Part shown: in pieces, positions 18,519 through 26,355 of the stretch | Numbering within the stretch: position 1 is the first letter of the stretch | Layout of the letters: every line of letters begins with the position of its first letter | NCBI RefSeq assembly: GCF_011440375.1 | Contig: NZ_JAAOIR010000005.1 | Span: 186,001 to 250,000 of the forward strand | Source of the DNA: Halorubellus sp. JP-L1 | Lineage (GTDB): Archaea; Halobacteriota; Halobacteria; Halobacteriales; Natrialbaceae | DNA: 64,000 bases | Reading direction: 5' to 3' | Notes under the pieces: generated by a model | What the model was told of the DNA's origin: nothing | What the model saw: the letters and a program-made list of their open reading frames with translations, nothing else | The model's database searches: none | Position numbers and translations under genes: made by a program

Positions 18519-19403
18519 ATGGAACCGCTACATATCGGGGGACAGACAGTTTACTTCGAATCCTCTGAGGAGATGAGCCAGTTTGACGGGGAAGCTGATT
18601 TTATCATGACCAGCCCTCCATACTGGAATCTTAAGGACTACGGGCATGAGAATCAGATTGGTTACGACGAGGCGTATGAAGAGTATCTCGACCGCCTTCA
18701 GCGAGTCTGGGATGCCTGCTACGAGGCGACCAGTGAACACGCGATAATGGTCGTCAACATCGGTGATCGTCGTCACAAGAAGCGATTCTACCCGATCGGG
18801 ATGGACATCTACAATCGGATGGAGAACTGGAAATTACTTGATAATCTGATCTGGTATAAGCCAAACTCGCTCCCACAGCCAGCGTACTATCTTGACAAGC
18901 TGTTCGACGACAAGTACGAGAATCTTCTTATTTTCGGAAAGAACTACGATTACGAATACACGTTCAACAAGATTCGAGTCGAGCAAAAATACAAAGGCGT
19001 CGACCCCCGCGAAGAGAAATTAAACGACAAGGGTCGTAGCGTGGGTAACGTTCTGAAGATGCGTGCGTATCGACCCCCGACAATAAAGAATCAAAACTAC
19101 CACGCCGCGGCATATCCCGAAGAGTTGGTGCACGCGTTGATGTATACATTCAGCAACGAGGGCGACACAGTTCTGGACCCCTTCCTCGGTTCTGGAACGA
19201 CACTGAAAGTGGCACGTAAGTTGGATCGAAAAGGTGTTGGATTTGAGATCGACGAGGAATACCGCGATCTAATCGCCGAGCGAATTCAGGAAGACATGGC
19301 TGAACCGCAGTGGGAACAGCTCGATATCCTGAGCGACGAGCAGCCTACAAATGATAAGAAGCCGAGCTCAGACTCCTCTCTCAGCGACTTCACTGATTCA
19401 TAG
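18519..19403 (+). CDS. Type II DNA methyltransferase (N4-cytosine type)
   Basis: SAM-dependent DNA modification enzyme, 294 residues, beta class. The catalytic motif IV TSPPYWNLKDYG comes before the SAM-binding motif I DPFLGSGTTLKVA, the order of the beta class. TSPPY is typical of N4-cytosine methylases, and the PPYWNLKDYG form resembles CTAG-modifying enzymes of archaea (Zim, M.MthZI), so CTAG is a possible target but only by resemblance. The ATG at 18519 (MEPLHIGGQTVYFESSEEMS) is chosen because upstream in-frame codons offer only TTG. It is convergent with the probable endonuclease, stop codons 8 bases apart. Lower GC than neighbours. Confidence 0.9.
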   Translation: MEPLHIGGQTVYFESSEEMSQFDGEADFIMTSPPYWNLKDYGHENQIGYDEAYEEYLDRLQRVWDACYEATSEHAIMVVNIGDRRHKKRFYPIGMDIYNRMENWKLLDNLIWYKPNSLPQPAYYLDKLFDDKYENLLIFGKNYDYEYTFNKIRVEQKYKGVDPREEKLNDKGRSVGNVLKMRAYRPPTIKNQNYHAAAYPEELVHALMYTFSNEGDTVLDPFLGSGTTLKVARKLDRKGVGFEIDEEYRDLIAERIQEDMAEPQWEQLDILSDEQPTNDKKPSSDSSLSDFTDS

Positions 19404-19411
19404 CTCAGTTG

Positions 19412-20575
19412 TCACACATAGAGAACGGCCTCACCTGCCTCGACCTCCCGCAGGCTGCTATCAACGCGACCCTCATTGACCACGTCGACAGAACTGAGGC
19501 TGCGTTCCAATTGATCCAGTTCGTCATCGGAATAGAAGTCCTGATTGAACGCGATGGCCTCAACGTTACAGATGTCTCTTCTGTTCAGAGACAGGGCAAG
19601 TTTCCAGACCGATTTGATTTGAACCCAGTCGTCAACGCTACCCAGAACGTTTCGCAGGGCTTTGTTATTCATCGCGAATCCGGCACCGTCACAGAATGAC
19701 CAGAGTTCGCAATCCTCGCCGTTTGAGACCGTCTTATTGTACGACTCTATGCTCTGTAGGTAGTTGGCAGTCTTCGCGGTTTTGTCGACTCCGAACTGTC
19801 CAGGGTTACTTGTGTGGAAGAGACTGATGAGCCCTGCTCGGGTGTTCCCGTTGTCATCGTCGACAAGCAGATCGTAGCTGTAGTCCTCAAAGTCAACGTC
19901 CCCCTCCATCGGGTGCGAGACTTTGTTTGCCGGTCGAATATTCGCACCGATAGCTTCGATTACTCTGGCAATCTCTGCTTCCGCTCCATGTCCCTGGCGT
20001 TTCGCTCTTGACTGCCTACCATCATGGGGGACGATTGCTTCCTCGATGATGTTCTGGCGAGCACTGGTCGACATACTCGCGAAGTCGCCAAGTACGTCTA
20101 TCACGCCAATATTCGCGAAGTAATTCGCGATCGTTTCTCCTGCTTTTTGAACCTCGGAGTTCGACCTTCGATTTCCACTCAGGAAGTTCTTGAAGTAGCT
20201 ATACTGGTGTCGAGTGAATCCGTCCATACTACAACCGCAGAGTGAGGGGTCTCCAGCTGGACTCTCGGTTCCGCGGAATGAGAGGCTGAGGTCGATACTT
20301 AGTTTAGTTTTGGTTCGGCCGACGAGAAGGCGAAGAGTATCCAAGGGCTCTGGGTCGTTAACGAGCGCACGTCGCATGTTGTCGACAGCAGAAGACTCGT
20401 CGGCGAATGTCGTCTGTCCACCGTTCCCGAAAATACTCTCTATCAGTTCCTCAAGCGGCTGGAAGTTGATGGAGCTGTGCATGGACTGTCCAGCGAGGAA
20501 CGTCGGGTCTTGGAGCGGGTTGTAGACATGTCGGAAGAACTCCGTTTCGTCGTCGGAATAGACGCCATTCAGCAT
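19412..20575 (-). CDS. Probable type II restriction endonuclease partner
   Basis: Protein of 387 residues, not matched to a named family by me. It is called a restriction enzyme because it is the only other sizeable gene in the island and is convergent with the methyltransferase. A possible nuclease core is YSYDLLVDDDNGNTRAGLIS followed by LFHTSNPGQFGVDK (residues about 220-255), with an acidic residue before a buried strand and a lysine after it. A clean PD-(D/E)xK motif is not visible. The N-terminal half (residues 1-130) has no obvious motif. The ATG at 20575 is the natural start. It may instead be an unrelated island gene. Confidence 0.55.
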   Translation of the reverse strand: MLNGVYSDDETEFFRHVYNPLQDPTFLAGQSMHSSINFQPLEELIESIFGNGGQTTFADESSAVDNMRRALVNDPEPLDTLRLLVGRTKTKLSIDLSLSFRGTESPAGDPSLCGCSMDGFTRHQYSYFKNFLSGNRRSNSEVQKAGETIANYFANIGVIDVLGDFASMSTSARQNIIEEAIVPHDGRQSRAKRQGHGAEAEIARVIEAIGANIRPANKVSHPMEGDVDFEDYSYDLLVDDDNGNTRAGLISLFHTSNPGQFGVDKTAKTANYLQSIESYNKTVSNGEDCELWSFCDGAGFAMNNKALRNVLGSVDDWVQIKSVWKLALSLNRRDICNVEAIAFNQDFYSDDELDQLERSLSSVDVVNEGRVDSSLREVEAGEAVLYV

Positions 20576-20860
20576 AACTCGGACTAGTCAGGTCTGAGCC
20601 AAAAGGTAAGTTGAAGATAAGAGAACATTCGTATACCATTAATATAGCAGCCTGGTCTTCCGCCCTCCTCTCTTATCCGAGCTTCTGAGAATTACTTTTT
20701 GCTCCCAAATGAACCCATAGAACCTGGTTGGGCGCGAAGGCACTTGACGCGCACGCCCCTCCGGATGTCACGCCTCCCTTCTGACGCGTCCGCTGTTCCC
20801 GTCGAAGAGGCGAACGCGAGCGCGCCGTCCCGGTCGTGCCCAAGCACTGCCGGCAAGACC

Positions 20861-20870
20861 GATACTTAAG
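20861..20870 (+). promoter_or_regulatory. TATA box of the 90-residue helical protein gene
   Basis: GATACTTAAG, 25-34 bases upstream of the ATG at 20895, right at the GC-rich side of the island boundary. Confidence 0.55.
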
Positions 20871-20894
20871 CCGGACGACGCCATCGGTCCGAGT

Positions 20895-21167
20895 ATGACT
20901 CACGGGAACCTCGAACGAGCGAGCGATCTGATCGCCGAAGCCGCCGACGCTGCGACCCACGAGGACGCCGAGAGCCGTCTCCGCAAGCAGGCCGAGGAGT
21001 TCGCGACGCACGCCGAGAGCGAGCGCGGCCCCGACCACGGCCGGCTCGCGCGCCACGAACGCATCCTCACGGAGATCGCCGAGGCCGAGGGCGGCACCGT
21101 CGCGTCGAAGATCGACGAGGCGATCGACGCCGTCCGCGCATACCGCGAGACCATCGACGGCGTCTGA
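20895..21167 (+). CDS. Small helical haloarchaeal protein (DUF7553-like)
   Basis: Acidic all-helical protein of 90 residues: MTHGNLERASDLIAEAADAA at the start and SKIDEAIDAVRAYRETIDGV at the end. The ERASDLI..AA and the RLARHERILTEIAE middle resemble a family of small haloarchaeal proteins (DUF7553 is my best recollection). No catalytic residues, no membrane segment. A TATA box fixes the ATG at 20895. It is followed at once by a 43-bp tandem repeat. Confidence 0.65.
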   Translation: MTHGNLERASDLIAEAADAATHEDAESRLRKQAEEFATHAESERGPDHGRLARHERILTEIAEAEGGTVASKIDEAIDAVRAYRETIDGV

Positions 21168-21174
21168 GGCCGGC

Positions 21175-21260
21175 CGAACCGGGACCGGCTCGACGGCCGT
21201 CCGATGCCGTTCGAACCCGAACCGGGACCGGCTCGACGGCCGTCCGATGCCGTTCGAACC
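21175..21260. repeat. 43-bp tandem repeat x2
   Basis: Two identical units at 21175-21217 and 21218-21260, with the start of a third (CGAACCGACC) after them. Each includes CCGGGACCGGCTCGACGGCC. It occupies the gap between two plus-strand genes, starting 8 bases after a stop codon. Confidence 0.85.
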
Positions 21261-21333
21261 CGAACCGACCCGGGGAGCGTCTGACGCCTGTCGTACGAGG
21301 GTTTTTGTCGTTCCACGGTCGAAGTCGGCGGGT

Positions 21334-21702
21334 ATGTCCTCGGAGCGCTACCGTGCCGCGACCGTCGCCGGCGGCGCCATCGGCGTCCTCGGTTCGGTAT
21401 TGCCGTGGGTGGCCGCTGGCGTGTTCGAACTCGACGTCAACAGCGTGTACGCGCTCGTCGCGTCCGCGCTCGTCGTCGTCGTCGCCGTCGGCTACTGGAC
21501 GTCGCGCTCGCGGTACGTCGTCGGTGCGCTCGCCGGAGTGGTCGCGGCGCTCGCGCTCGAAGCCATCACGAACTTCGCGAGCAGCGGGCCGCCGTCGGTC
21601 GTTCCCGCCGTCGACACCGGGCCCGGCATCGGTGCGTACGTCGCGCTGCTCGGTGGCGCGCTCGCGCTCGCCGGCGTCGCACTCGACGTCCTCGCGGACT
21701 GA
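21334..21702 (+). CDS. Four-segment membrane protein of unknown function
   Basis: Integral membrane protein of 122 residues with four hydrophobic segments: near 8-28 (AATVAGGAIGVLGSVLPWVA), 35-53 (SVYALVASALVVVVAVGYW), 60-78 (YVVGALAGVVAALALEAI) and 98-117 (IGAYVALLGGALALAGVAL). Charged residues are few and lie at the ends. The ATG at 21334 is supported by the T-rich stretch near 21300 that could act as promoter. No family recognised and neighbours give no clue. Confidence 0.65.
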   Translation: MSSERYRAATVAGGAIGVLGSVLPWVAAGVFELDVNSVYALVASALVVVVAVGYWTSRSRYVVGALAGVVAALALEAITNFASSGPPSVVPAVDTGPGIGAYVALLGGALALAGVALDVLAD

Positions 21703-21790
21703 GAACTCGTACGCCGAGCGTGAACGCGTTCGCCGACCGAAAACTCGCTCGTGGACCGAAAACCCGCTCGTCGACCGAGCGCGTGCGTCG

Positions 21791-22432
21791 TCAGCAGACC
21801 GGCTTCGGGTTGACGCCCATCGCCTCGAGGCTCGCCGTGTACTCCTCGTACGCTCCCTGGACGACCGCGGACGCCGCATCGAGCGCCGCCTCGTGGTCGT
21901 CGTCGCCGTCCACGACGTCGGCGAGCGCATCCAGGACGTCGTCCCGCTTGGCCTCCAGGTCGCTCCCGTACGATCGGAACGCGCTCGCGGTCTGGGGGTC
22001 CGCCTCGCCCGTGAAGTAACCCGTGCTCTGCTCGGCGAGCTTCTTCGCGACGAGCGCGTATCCGACGACCGCACCCAGTCGCGCCGCGTCGCTCGCGCCC
22101 GACCCGTCGCCGTACTCGGCCAGCGCGTCGACGGCGTCGTGGGGCTCTCGCGCCCCGACGTCGTCGGCCAGGTCCGGCGCGCTCGCCGCGTGCTCGGCCG
22201 CCAGCGCCCCGAACGCGCCGAACGCGTCCGCAGCCGCGTCCGACGACGCGTCCGCGCCGTACGCCTCCAGCGCCGTCGCCGCCGCGTGCGCCACGTCCGC
22301 CGACACCGCCACGACCGCAGACGCCGTCAACTCCCCGCCCGTGAACGCGTACAGCGACTTCGACGACCCGAGCCGCGACAGCGCCGTCTCGTTCGCATCC
22401 CGTACCTCGGCGAGGAACGCATCCGTATCCAT
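21791..22432 (-). CDS. Alanine-rich helical protein, haloarchaeal, unknown function
   Basis: Protein of 213 residues, MDTDAFLAEVRDANETALSR at the start, then long Ala/Asp-rich helices and an end MGVNPKPVC. The composition and pattern of paired helices suggest a soluble four-helix or ferritin-like bundle, but I see no convincing metal-ligand set. Related haloarchaeal proteins next to rlmE have been labelled transcription antitermination proteins, a label I cannot verify from sequence. The ATG at 22432 starts the conserved part; the frame upstream to 22585 overlaps the rlmE promoter. Divergent from rlmE. Confidence 0.65.
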   Translation of the reverse strand: MDTDAFLAEVRDANETALSRLGSSKSLYAFTGGELTASAVVAVSADVAHAAATALEAYGADASSDAAADAFGAFGALAAEHAASAPDLADDVGAREPHDAVDALAEYGDGSGASDAARLGAVVGYALVAKKLAEQSTGYFTGEADPQTASAFRSYGSDLEAKRDDVLDALADVVDGDDDHEAALDAASAVVQGAYEEYTASLEAMGVNPKPVC

Positions 22433-22589
22433 GCCCGAATCTGGGTCCGCACGCCGCTTGTAGGTACCGCCAGCGCCCGCGCTTGCCGGAACGCACGACG
22501 GCACGAGAGCCCCCGCACACGGGCCGAACCCCTCGCGACCGCGAGACGAAGCCCCTAACCGCCCGCGCGCCGTATCGAACTGCAATTAG

Positions 22590-23369
22590 ATGACGCGGAA
22601 AGACAGATTCTACAACCAGGCGAAGCAGGAGGGCTACCGGTCGCGGTCGGCGTACAAGCTCAAGCAACTCGACCGCGAGTGCGGGCTGTTCGGGCCGGGG
22701 AACACGGTCGTCGACCTCGGCGCGGCTCCCGGCGGGTGGCTGCAGGTCGCCGCCGAGGAGGTCGGCGAGACCGGGACGGTCGTCGGCGTGGACTTCCAGC
22801 GGATCGACGACCTCGAGGACGCGCCGGCGTCCGTCGAGTTCGTCCGCGGCGACATGACCGAGGACGAGACGAAGGACGAGGTTCGCGAGGTCGCGGGCGG
22901 CGACGTCGACGTCGTGCTGTCGGACATGGCGCCGAACATGACCGGCGAGTACAACCTCGACCACGCCCGGAGCGTCCACCTCGGGCGGCAGGCGTTCGAC
23001 GTCGCCACGGACGTCCTGAAGACCGGCGGCGACTTCGCCGTGAAGGTCTTCCAGGGACAGGACCTCGAGGACTTCAAGGCGGACGTCGACGCCGAGTTCC
23101 AGTACGTCCGCACGGTCGTCCCGGAGGCGTCCCGGGACTCCTCCTCGGAGGTGTACCTCGTCGGGAAGCACCGCCTCACCGCGCCCGTCCGCGAGGGCGA
23201 CGTCGTCACCGTCACCGTCGAGGACGAGGGGAGCGAGGGCGACGGCGTCGCGAAAGTCGAGGGCTTCACGGTGTTCGTCGACGGCGCCGAGGAAGGCGAC
23301 GAGCTCGACGTCCAGATAACGGAAGTGAAACCGAAGTTCGCGTTCGCCGAACCCGCCGCCGACGAGTAA
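22590..23369 (+). CDS. rlmE: 23S rRNA 2'-O-uridine methyltransferase with C-terminal TRAM domain
   Basis: SAM-dependent FtsJ/RrmJ-family enzyme of 259 residues that methylates a uridine ribose of 23S rRNA. The SAM loop is VVDLGAAPGGWLQ (41-53) and the catalytic K-D-K-E set is K23, D112 (SDMAPN), K152 (VKVFQG) and E187 (SSSEVYL). The last 65 residues (PVREGDVVTVTVEDEGSEGD onward) form a TRAM beta-barrel that binds RNA, a fusion typical of archaea. Starts at ATG 22590, divergent from the Ala-rich protein gene. Confidence 0.95.
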   Translation: MTRKDRFYNQAKQEGYRSRSAYKLKQLDRECGLFGPGNTVVDLGAAPGGWLQVAAEEVGETGTVVGVDFQRIDDLEDAPASVEFVRGDMTEDETKDEVREVAGGDVDVVLSDMAPNMTGEYNLDHARSVHLGRQAFDVATDVLKTGGDFAVKVFQGQDLEDFKADVDAEFQYVRTVVPEASRDSSSEVYLVGKHRLTAPVREGDVVTVTVEDEGSEGDGVAKVEGFTVFVDGAEEGDELDVQITEVKPKFAFAEPAADE

Positions 23370-23429
23370 CGCGACCCCTCGTACCCGCTCTCCTCGCCCG
23401 CTCGATTACGGCTCGTCTTCGGGCCGAAG

Positions 23430-23606
23430 TCAGGCCTCCTCGTCGAGGCGGCCCTGGCGCTCGTCGATCTCGTCCAGCGTATCGAGCGTCTTCCGGATGG
23501 ACGCCCGGATGGCTTCGCTCCGGTTGACGAACTTCCCGTCGCCGCCGACGTGGTCGTCGAGGTCGTCGAGGAGTTCCTGGGGTACCTCGACGCTTATCTT
23601 GGGCAT
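23430..23606 (-). CDS. Ribbon-helix-helix (CopG-like) DNA-binding protein
   Basis: Protein of 58 residues: MPKISVEVPQELLDDLDDHV gives the DNA-contacting beta ribbon and first helix; NRSEAIRASIRKTLDTLDEI the second. The strand ISVEVP and NRSEAIR are typical for the fold, which works as a dimer. No toxin gene is next to it, so it is more likely a general regulator than an antitoxin. The ATG at 23606 is preferred to the extension at 23624. Targets unknown. Confidence 0.8.
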   Translation of the reverse strand: MPKISVEVPQELLDDLDDHVGGDGKFVNRSEAIRASIRKTLDTLDEIDERQGRLDEEA

Positions 23607-23704
23607 ATCCGTGGGTTCGCGCACGAGGACTAAATGATTGACGACGACTCGGGCTAGGAGTTCTACGGACGCGGGTTCGCTCGGAGAGTCCCCCGGCGTG
23701 GGCC

Positions 23705-26245
23705 CTACGCGGTCGACTCGGTCTCGGACCCGCCGCCGCCACCCAGCAGGCGTCCGGGCGCGGTCAGGACGCGGAGGATGCCGAGGCCGACGGCGTACGC
23801 GAGCGCGAGCGGGAGTGCGAACAGGAGCATCGAGAGGACGCTACTGCTCGTGATGAACGCGCCGGCGACGAACAGCGCGAGGACGACGCCTCGCCACGCG
23901 CGCTGCATCGCGTCGTAGCTCACGATGTCCGTGTAGTGGAAGAGTATCATCGACACCGGGATGTCCATGAGGAGGCCGATGCCGACGGTCATGAACGCGA
24001 TGAGCCACATGAACGAGTTCACGCGGTACGAGATGACCATGTTCGCGCGGATGGCGTCCTCGACGAGGTACGAGACGATCGCGGGCGCGAAGAAGAAGTA
24101 CCCGAGGGCGCTCCCGACCGCGAACCCGACGAACATCGCCGCGCCCCACAGGAGGAAGGCGTTACTGCTTCCGCCGCCGCCGAACCCGCGCTCTTTGACG
24201 GCCGGCCACGCGTAGTACCCGAGGAGCGGGAGCGTCACCGCCGCCGCGACGAGCGTACTGGCTTTCACCGCGAAGATGAGTTGCTCGACGGGGTGGAGCG
24301 CGACGACGATCCCGATCTGGCCCGCGCCGCTCATGTTCGCGAGCAGTTCCGCGTACGGCACCACGTCCAGTATCGTCGTCGGACTCGCGGGCCCGGACGC
24401 CGCAGTCTGGGTGCCGCCCGGCATCGTCGACATCGCGGACGCGAACGCGTTCGCGGTCTCCACGCTGTCCGCGAACGGGAGCGTGCTCGGGTCGCCGCGC
24501 ACTTCCGGTGGGACGCGCGAGAGGAACTGGCGCTTGATGTCGCCGAGACCGCCGCGGTACAGCCAGAAGAACACGCCCGCGAGCGTCGCCATGAACACCA
24601 CGACGAGCCTGAAGACCTTCGACGTGAGCGACTGGAGGACGAACGTGATGTCGTAGTAGTACCCGCCGATGTCGTCCTCCGTCGTCTCGTCCTCCGTGAA
24701 CGGATTCATCATCCCCGCCGCGGTCGACTGGAGGACGCCGTCGTCCTCGTCGTCGTCCGTCCCTGCGGTCGTCCCCTGCATCGCGTCGACGTCCGTCACC
24801 GGCGTGGAGCCGTCGCCGGGCGGGCCGGCGGCGAGTTCGTGACCGTCGCTCGACCCGCTCTCTGCGCCCGCCGACGCTCCAGCGGCCGCACCGCCAGCTG
24901 CCGCACCGCCTGCGGCCGCGTCCGCTGTCGCGTCCTCGGCGTCCGCCTGCGCCTGCACCTCGTCGAATCGGTCGAGGATCGCCTGGGCCTTGTCCGGGTT
25001 CTCGGCGTCCATCGCGGTGCTGGCCTTCGAGAGCGCCTCGTCCTCCGTCAGCGCCGCGAAAACCTCCGGCGGCGCCGCGCGCACACCGGCTTCGTCGAGG
25101 GCGTCCAGGTCGATCTCCGCCGGGTCCATCCCGCGACCACCCGCTCGCGGCACCACCGGACTGCGGAGCACCTTCAGCGTGTACGCGAGCAGGACGAGGA
25201 GTGAGACGACGATCGCGATCTGGAGCGAGATGAGGAACTGCGCAGCGAGGGCGGCGTCAGGTGCGAGCCCGCCGGACGCGAGCGGGTTCGCGGGCTGGAC
25301 GAGCGACGGCAGTGCCGGGACGATCGTGGCGTCGACGGCTGCGACCGCGCCGGCGCGGATCGCGAACGTCGCGGCGAGGAGCACGCCGACGAGGAACCCG
25401 CCGAACTGGAGCATCCGTTTCCGGAGCAGGCCGTCGGCCTCGGTCGCGCTCTCGCCGCGCCGCCGCAGGTTGACGACGACCTTCGAGAGCGCGAGCGACG
25501 CCGCGTACAGCGTACACAGCGGCAGCGCCCACATGACTTGCGTCAGCGGGTCCGGCGGGCTCGCGACCGCACCGAACAGGAAGATTGCGACGACCGCGTA
25601 CTTCCACTTGTCCCGCCACGTCTCGTACGGCACGAGTTCCGCGTACGAGAGCGACGACATCACGAGCGGCAACTGCGCCGCCAGCCCGAACGAGAGCGTG
25701 AGGAGGAAGAGGAACTGCGTCCACATCGTGATGTCCCAGCTCGGTTTGAGCGTCGCGTTGATCGCGTTCTGCGCGAGGAACTCGAACATGAACGGGAAGA
25801 ACACGATGTACGCGTACGCCACGCCTCCGGCGAACAGCACCGTCATGAGGACGCTCAATCCGGCGATTTGCGCTCGCGAGATCGGGACGTCGGGCGTCCA
25901 CCCGCGGCGCTTCAGGGGTTCTTTCGCGTAGTAGAGCAAGAGTGGGAGCGCGAGGAGGATCCCGACGACGGCGCCGATCTTGAACTGGAGGAGGATGACG
26001 TCGAACGGCGTCCTGGCGATGATGTCGACCTGAGCGGCGATCTCGGGCGGCATGCGCTGCTTGGTGTTCTCCTTCAGCGCCTTCCAGAGGAACGTGCGGA
26101 GCGCCCAGATGCTCCCGAGGAGGCCGACGAGGAAGACGATGAATACCTTCTGGAGCTCCTTCTGGGCTGCGCGCAGGAGCGCCCCGATCGTCTCGCGCCC
26201 GGCGTCGATGGTCCGGGCGGTGTCCTCGTTGATGACCGAACTCAT
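23705..26245 (-). CDS. tatC2: Twin-arginine translocase TatC2 (fused double TatC)
   Basis: Cytoplasmic-membrane subunit that recognises twin-arginine signal peptides for export of folded proteins. It has 846 residues and two TatC units: the first includes LLLYYAKEPLKRRGWT and YIVFFPFMFEFL, the second WPAVKERGFG and YFFFAPAIVSYLVED. Between them is an acidic, Ala/Gly-rich linker of about 150 residues on one side of the membrane plus additional hydrophobic segments. This double architecture is known only from haloarchaea (TatCt). The ATG at 26245 is used; the open frame to 26338 overlaps the divergent promoter. It is divergent from tatC1. Confidence 0.92.
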   Translation of the reverse strand: MSSVINEDTARTIDAGRETIGALLRAAQKELQKVFIVFLVGLLGSIWALRTFLWKALKENTKQRMPPEIAAQVDIIARTPFDVILLQFKIGAVVGILLALPLLLYYAKEPLKRRGWTPDVPISRAQIAGLSVLMTVLFAGGVAYAYIVFFPFMFEFLAQNAINATLKPSWDITMWTQFLFLLTLSFGLAAQLPLVMSSLSYAELVPYETWRDKWKYAVVAIFLFGAVASPPDPLTQVMWALPLCTLYAASLALSKVVVNLRRRGESATEADGLLRKRMLQFGGFLVGVLLAATFAIRAGAVAAVDATIVPALPSLVQPANPLASGGLAPDAALAAQFLISLQIAIVVSLLVLLAYTLKVLRSPVVPRAGGRGMDPAEIDLDALDEAGVRAAPPEVFAALTEDEALSKASTAMDAENPDKAQAILDRFDEVQAQADAEDATADAAAGGAAAGGAAAGASAGAESGSSDGHELAAGPPGDGSTPVTDVDAMQGTTAGTDDDEDDGVLQSTAAGMMNPFTEDETTEDDIGGYYYDITFVLQSLTSKVFRLVVVFMATLAGVFFWLYRGGLGDIKRQFLSRVPPEVRGDPSTLPFADSVETANAFASAMSTMPGGTQTAASGPASPTTILDVVPYAELLANMSGAGQIGIVVALHPVEQLIFAVKASTLVAAAVTLPLLGYYAWPAVKERGFGGGGSSNAFLLWGAAMFVGFAVGSALGYFFFAPAIVSYLVEDAIRANMVISYRVNSFMWLIAFMTVGIGLLMDIPVSMILFHYTDIVSYDAMQRAWRGVVLALFVAGAFITSSSVLSMLLFALPLALAYAVGLGILRVLTAPGRLLGGGGGSETESTA

Positions 26246-26323
26246 TGATTGCCGGACGCTACCTACCTCGGAAACATCAATCTTCTTCTCCCCGCTCGCT
26301 CGCGAGCGCGACGGAGAAAAAGG

Positions 26324-26332
26324 CCTATAACG
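26324..26332 (+). promoter_or_regulatory. TATA box of tatC1
   Basis: CCTATAACG, 24-32 bases upstream of the ATG at 26356, within the 110-bp gap shared with the divergent tatC2. Confidence 0.6.
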
Positions 26333-26355
26333 TCCCACCTGCCTACTTCCGACAG

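Larger units (their letters stand above)
17640..20740. other. AT-richer island carrying a restriction-modification locus
   Basis: Composition changes abruptly near 17640 inside uvrB and returns to the GC-rich norm near 20740. Within it are the 5' end of uvrB, a winged-helix regulator, a DNA methyltransferase and a probable restriction endonuclease. Gaps at 17962-18124 and 20576-20894 contain no gene I can support. No integrase, transposase or flanking repeat was seen, so entry by homologous recombination through uvrB is the simplest reading. Exact limits are by eye. Confidence 0.7.

Noticed and set aside
17640-20740. Prophage or transposon
   Set aside because: No integrase, transposase, capsid gene or terminal repeat could be found; only restriction-modification type genes.
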